A stretch of 8,907 bases of DNA from Conexibacteraceae bacterium (GTDB lineage Bacteria; Actinomycetota; Thermoleophilia; Solirubrobacterales; Solirubrobacteraceae), in assembly GCA_009785395.1 (NCBI GenBank), contig WQWK01000071.1, forward strand, positions 1-8,907, written 5' to 3'. Below, in pieces: positions 5,903 to 8,907 of this stretch. Under the pieces are notes generated by a model. It was not told where the DNA came from and did no database searches. It saw nothing but the letters and a program-made list of their open reading frames with translations. The translations under genes and the position numbers were made by a program. Within the stretch, counting starts at the first letter, position 1; every line of letters begins with the position of its first letter.

Positions 5903-7035
5903 TTCTTCCGCCCTCGCTGCCTGGGGATCGAGGCGAATCCGGTGATCGCCCGCGCTGGGGTCTCGAGCGTCTGAGGGACCTGCTCGAGCGCCCCGAGGGC
6001 GCCGGCAAGGGTGCCGTCGATGCGCTCATGCTGGAGCATCGTCAGCTGCCGCAACGTCGGCCAGGTTCCGTTGGCGCGCCGCGTGCTCACCAGCACCTTC
6101 TGCAGCTGGACGAGCCAGTTCTCCGACTCCCCGTAGGAGTTGTCGCGCCCCTGGGCGATCGGCTTGACGGTCGCCAGCAGCTCGCGGGTTGCGATCACGC
6201 CGGCCTCGGTGCCCTCGACGCCCGAACCGCTCCACGGCACCTCGGTGCCGTTCATGAGATCGCGCTGGGCGTCCTCGAGAATCTCGTGGATCCGCAGCGT
6301 GTACGCGAGGATCCCGATCGGCACGCTCGGCAGGACGCGCGTCAGCTCGTGCGACGCCCGGGCCACCCCGGCCGCAACGGGCAGGAGCGTCCGCAGCGGC
6401 TGGCCGGTCCACAGCCCCATCTCGATCCGGTGCAGGCCGGGAAAGTGGCTTGAGCCCAGCTGTGAAGGAACCTCGGCGATCTGGTTCGTCAGGCCGGCCG
6501 GAAGCAGGTTGTAGTCGGCGCCGAGGTGCATGAAGTCGAAGAAGGCGGCGTTCCAGGCGCGTTCTGAGCTCGCACGGTCTCCGCGGGCGAGCGTCGCCCG
6601 CAGCGCGGCCACCGCCGTCGCGAACCGGCCCGCCCAGCGCTCCGCGTAGCGGCGGTACGCCGCAATCGGCTGCTTGAAATCCGCAGCCGGCACGGGCGTC
6701 AGGTCAGACGTCAGCTGTCCCTTCAGGTTCACACCCTCGTTCTCACGTAGCGCGTCGACCTCTCCGTAGAGCTTGGCCGACCCGCTGGCGCCGTACACCT
6801 TGGAGATGTGTTCCGGAAGGGTGTTCTTCGGGTCGCTTGCGCGCGCCGTGGCTCGCGTGCTGAAGCGTGGGGCGTGAGCGGCGTGCGACCCTGGGATCAA
6901 CGCGGATGCCGCGAACGCGATGACCGCGAGTGCCGTGATGGCGAGGACCGACCTGCCTGCGCGGCCGAGCCTCCGCGGCTGCTGCGGGTTGCGGCTTATG
7001 AAGAGCGTGCGTGCGCGGGCTGCGATGCCTGCCAT
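5899..7035 (-). CDS. efeO: EfeO/EfeM-type imelysin-like iron uptake protein
   Basis: From the ATG at 7035 the protein has 378 residues. A basic n-region is followed by a hydrophobic segment (SVLAITALAVIAFAASALI, about 29-47) that acts as signal peptide or membrane anchor. No lipobox cysteine is seen. The rest is the helical M75/imelysin-like domain of EfeO. It contains the signature GLHRIEMGLW (about 200-209) with the HxxE metal motif, RIHEILEDAQRDLMNG, VEGTEAGVIATRELL, and a C-terminal repeat-like helix with LTMLQHERIDGTLAGAL. The N-terminal cupredoxin domain of E. coli EfeO is absent, so this is the short EfeM-like form. It overlaps efeB by 4 nt and is the first gene of the pair. An in-frame GTG at 7149 would add 38 residues and leave the hydrophobic segment after residue 66, late for a signal peptide, so 7035 is preferred; neither start has a good Shine-Dalgarno. 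No EfeU permease gene is present here. Confidence 0.9.
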   Translation of the reverse strand: MAGIAARARTLFISRNPQQPRRLGRAGRSVLAITALAVIAFAASALIPGSHAAHAPRFSTRATARASDPKNTLPEHISKVYGASGSAKLYGEVDALRENEGVNLKGQLTSDLTPVPAADFKQPIAAYRRYAERWAGRFATAVAALRATLARGDRASSERAWNAAFFDFMHLGADYNLLPAGLTNQIAEVPSQLGSSHFPGLHRIEMGLWTGQPLRTLLPVAAGVARASHELTRVLPSVPIGILAYTLRIHEILEDAQRDLMNGTEVPWSGSGVEGTEAGVIATRELLATVKPIAQGRDNSYGESENWLVQLQKVLVSTRRANGTWPTLRQLTMLQHERIDGTLAGALGALEQVPQTLETPARAITGFASIPRQRGRKK

Positions 7036-7113
7036 GGCTGGAAGCGGGCCTGCCGGGAAGCGCCGTGCAAAGCCGGTCCACGAGACTAACCAGCGGGCGT
7101 CGGGCCGCGTGTT

Positions 7114-7143
7114 ATCAGGTTGTGACGGAGATGTTGACCTGAT
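7114..7143. repeat. 7-bp inverted repeat upstream of efeO
   Basis: ATCAGGT (7114-7120) and ACCTGAT (7137-7143) are perfect inverted arms with a 16-bp spacer, so the arm centres are 23 bp apart, about two helical turns. The site lies 79-108 nt upstream of the preferred efeO ATG. It would fall inside the coding region if the GTG at 7149 were used. It resembles a two-half-site operator; no known iron regulator box (DtxR/IdeR or Fur type) is recognisable in it. Confidence 0.35.
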
Positions 7144-7172
7144 GTTCACACCCGCGTGACCAGCCTTTCACA
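7144..7172 (+). promoter_or_regulatory. PHO-box-like direct repeat upstream of the phosphoesterase gene
   Basis: TTCACA occurs at 7145-7150 and again at 7167-7172, exactly 22 bp apart, which is two 11-bp units. The first copy with its flanks, GTTCACACCCG, matches most positions of the actinobacterial PHO-box unit (G-K-T-C-A-Y-Y-Y-R-S-G) as remembered. The intervening unit is degenerate. It lies about 115 nt before the secreted phosphoesterase start, a typical phosphate-starvation target, and also upstream of efeO. Tentative. Confidence 0.22.
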
Positions 7173-7241
7173 TCCCGGCGCTCGGCTGCCCGGACGATGC
7201 GATGTGTGTTGCGCAGAGCGGCCGCGACCCGACCGGGAATA

Positions 7242-7281
7242 GCCGCTTGTAAACGCCAGAGGCCGCTGATAAACGGCAAAG
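7242..7281 (+). repeat. Tandem 20-bp direct repeat before the phosphoesterase gene
   Basis: Two adjacent 20-bp units (7242-7261 and 7262-7281) agree at 16 of 20 positions. Both start GCCGCT and share a central TAAACG followed by a purine-rich end. The second unit runs into the ribosome binding site. A 20-bp period places both copies on the same face of the helix, as expected for a regulator binding side by side. The AT-rich core could also contain the promoter -10, but no clear hexamer pair was found. Confidence 0.5.
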
Positions 7282-7284
7282 GAG
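7278..7284 (+). promoter_or_regulatory. Ribosome binding site that fixes a TTG start
   Basis: AAAGGAG lies 5 nt before TTG at 7290. There is no ATG or GTG in the same frame at a suitable distance, and the frame read from this TTG opens directly into a signal peptide. The site therefore decides the start of the phosphoesterase gene. Confidence 0.75.
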
Positions 7285-7289
7285 TCGAG

Positions 7290-8907
7290 TTGCTCACCCG
7301 CAGGAAGTCAATTGCCGCAGTGCTGGCGGCCGGGGCCCTAGGTGCCTCGGCAATCGGTATCTCGGCGTCCGCTGCCAGCGCCCCCGCCGGGGGCCGAGAT
7401 GCGGCAGCCAGTTACGCCACGACGACGCCGATCAAGCATCTGGTCGTCATCTTCGGCGAGAACGTGTCATTCGACCACTACTTCGGCACCTACCCGCATG
7501 CGACGAACCCCGCAGGCGAGCCGCAGTTCAACGCGGCGCCCGGAACGCCGTCTGTCAACGGACTCACCCCGGCCTTGTTGAACAACAACCCGAACCTGGA
7601 CAACCCACAGCGTCTGGGCCCGTCACAGGCGGTGACGTGTGACCAGAATCACGGCTACACGGCCGAGCAGAGCGCGTACGACGGCGGCAAGATGGACAAG
7701 TTCGTCCAGGACACGACCGGCGGCGGCTGCACCCAGAGCACCACTCCGGACAGCGGCAACTATGGGCCAAACGGCATCGTGATGGACTACTACGACGGCA
7801 ACACCGTCACGGCCCTGTGGAACTACGCGCAGCACTTCACGCTGAGCGACAACACCTACGGCACGCAGTTCGGGCCGTCGACCCCGGGCGCGATCAACGT
7901 GATCTCCGGGCAGACCCACGGTGCGGTGGTGCAGGGCGGGACCAGCGGCGCGGTTGCGAACGGGACCGATGAGAGCGACATCGACCCCTACTACGACCTC
8001 TGCTCGAACCCGGGCGCTCCGCAGACCGGCGGCCCGGAGGCTCCAGGCGTGCCCGCGCCCGGCGGTCAGACGCTGCAGATGACCGGCAAGAACATCGGTG
8101 ACCTGCTGAACGCCAGGAACATCACGTGGGGCTGGTTCGAGGGCGGCTTCACGCCGAGCACGCGCGTGAACGGCAACCCTGTCTGCGGCACGCAACATGC
8201 CGCCGTGTCGGGCGCGTCGACGGGTGACTACATCCAACACCACGAGCCGTTCCAGTACTACGAGAGCACGGCCAACCCGATGCACAACGCCCCCGCGTCC
8301 GTCAACGACGTCGGCGTGAGCGACCCGGCCGGCACGCCGCTGGCACAGGCCGTCAACCACCAGTACGACGTGAGCTGGTTCAACCAGGCGATCGACAACG
8401 GCAACATGCCGGCGGTCTCCTACCTGAAGGCGCCGGGCTACGAGGACGGCCACGCCGGCTACTCCGATCCACTCGACGAGCAGCGCTTCCTGGTCGACGA
8501 GATCAACAAGATCGAGGAGTCCAAGTACTGGGCGAGCACCGCCATCCTGATCACCTACGACGACTCGGACGGCTGGTACGACCATCAGATGGGCCCGATC
8601 GTGCGCTCCTCGCAGGACGCGCTCGACACCCTCAACGGTGCCGGCATGTGCGGCCCCGCCTCAAAGCAGGTGCTGGGTCAGGAGGACCGCTGCGGTGTCG
8701 GCCCGCGCATCCCGCTCCTGGTGATCTCACCATGGGCGAAGCGCAACCACGTCGACCACACGTTCACCGAGCAGGCGTCGGTCGTCAAGTTCATCGAAAA
8801 CAACTGGCGGCTGCCGCGGATCGGCGGCGGCTCGGCGGATGCGACATCCGGGTGGCTGAACAGCGCGTTAAACTTCCACCAAAATTACGGATACGCTCCA
8901 GATGTAA
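7290..8907 (+). CDS. Secreted phosphoesterase (phospholipase C/acid phosphatase AcpA family), partial
   Basis: 539 codons are present and the frame is still open at the right edge; the TAA in the last three bases is out of frame. The N-terminus (LTRRKSIAAVLAAG..., to about ASA at 29-31) is an export signal, possibly Tat-type because of the Arg-Arg pair. The mature protein shows the family motifs in order. HLVVIFGENVSFDHYFGTYP (50-69) has metal-site Glu57/Asn58. FGPSTPGAINVISGQT carries Ser197 at the nucleophile position, where relatives have Thr or Ser. YEDGHAGYSDP follows, then ITYDDSDGWYDH (421-432) with metal-binding Asp residues, SPWAKRNHVDHT and TEQASVVKFIENNW. The family hydrolyses phosphoesters such as phospholipids or phosphomonoesters outside the membrane; the substrate is not settled by sequence. 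Six Cys residues in the mature part may form disulfides. The start is TTG with a strong AAAGGAG. It is divergent from efeO. Confidence 0.92.
   Translation, partial: MLTRRKSIAAVLAAGALGASAIGISASAASAPAGGRDAAASYATTTPIKHLVVIFGENVSFDHYFGTYPHATNPAGEPQFNAAPGTPSVNGLTPALLNNNPNLDNPQRLGPSQAVTCDQNHGYTAEQSAYDGGKMDKFVQDTTGGGCTQSTTPDSGNYGPNGIVMDYYDGNTVTALWNYAQHFTLSDNTYGTQFGPSTPGAINVISGQTHGAVVQGGTSGAVANGTDESDIDPYYDLCSNPGAPQTGGPEAPGVPAPGGQTLQMTGKNIGDLLNARNITWGWFEGGFTPSTRVNGNPVCGTQHAAVSGASTGDYIQHHEPFQYYESTANPMHNAPASVNDVGVSDPAGTPLAQAVNHQYDVSWFNQAIDNGNMPAVSYLKAPGYEDGHAGYSDPLDEQRFLVDEINKIEESKYWASTAILITYDDSDGWYDHQMGPIVRSSQDALDTLNGAGMCGPASKQVLGQEDRCGVGPRIPLLVISPWAKRNHVDHTFTEQASVVKFIENNWRLPRIGGGSADATSGWLNSALNFHQNYGYAPDV

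Noticed and set aside
4904..5974. Plus-strand open frame of 356 codons opposite efeB
   Set aside because: Charged low-complexity translation crossing the efeB/efeO junction; both minus-strand genes have clear family motifs.
7115..7297. 60-codon minus-strand frame across the efeO-phosphoesterase intergenic region
   Set aside because: No Shine-Dalgarno, no family pattern, and it overlaps the repeats and ribosome binding site of the divergent gene.
7623..8585. Minus-strand open frame of 320 codons opposite the phosphoesterase gene
   Set aside because: The translation is a Val/Arg/Ala-rich shadow; the plus frame read from TTG 7290 holds all phosphoesterase motifs.
8905..8907. TAA at the last three bases as stop of the phosphoesterase gene
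   Set aside because: Counting from TTG 7290 the last complete codon is GTA (8904-8906), so this TAA is out of frame and the gene continues beyond the window.

Overview
The window reads as chromosomal DNA of a high-GC actinobacterium. Coding GC is high, third positions are mostly G or C, GTG and TTG starts are used, and two genes look leaderless (a TANNNT -10 box exactly 7 nt before the start codon). The gene families (Roadblock/LC7 protein, GAF-SpoIIE phosphatase, ArsC-like protein with an N-terminal helical domain, solo BioY, EfeO/EfeB, AcpA/PLC-type phosphoesterase) fit Actinomycetota, possibly Thermoleophilia/Solirubrobacterales. That placement is inference from gene content, not a database result. 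No tRNA, rRNA, insertion sequence or CRISPR array was seen.

Layout: (1) 1-1402, minus strand: a two-gene signalling unit, a Roadblock/LC7 protein followed 9 nt later by a GAF-SpoIIE (PP2C-type) phosphatase that runs off the left edge. (2) 1403-1543: a divergent promoter region with a perfect 13-bp palindrome. (3) 1544-2233, plus: a protein of the arsenate reductase/low-molecular-weight tyrosine phosphatase fold whose nucleophilic cysteine and second cysteine site are both replaced, so it looks like a pseudoenzyme. (4) 2312-2920, plus: the biotin-uptake S-component BioY, with GC-rich alternative stems around its start and a strong hairpin after its stop. (5) 3022-4617, plus: a major facilitator transporter with an unusually long central loop. 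(6) 4625-7035 (or 7149), minus: efeO and efeB with a 4-nt GTGA overlap, converging on the transporter with only 7 nt between stops. (7) About 7150-7289: a divergent regulatory region with dyads and a 20-bp tandem repeat. (8) 7290 to the right edge, plus: a secreted phospholipase C/acid phosphatase family enzyme, cut by the window end.

Functionally, efeO/efeB form an exported iron-acquisition pair without the usual EfeU permease nearby. The secreted phosphoesterase probably scavenges phosphate from phosphoesters or phospholipids. BioY and the MFS protein are independent uptake or efflux functions. The most unusual items are the cysteine-less ArsC/PTP-like protein divergent from the Roadblock/SpoIIE pair, and the layered repeat structures in the three intergenic regions.
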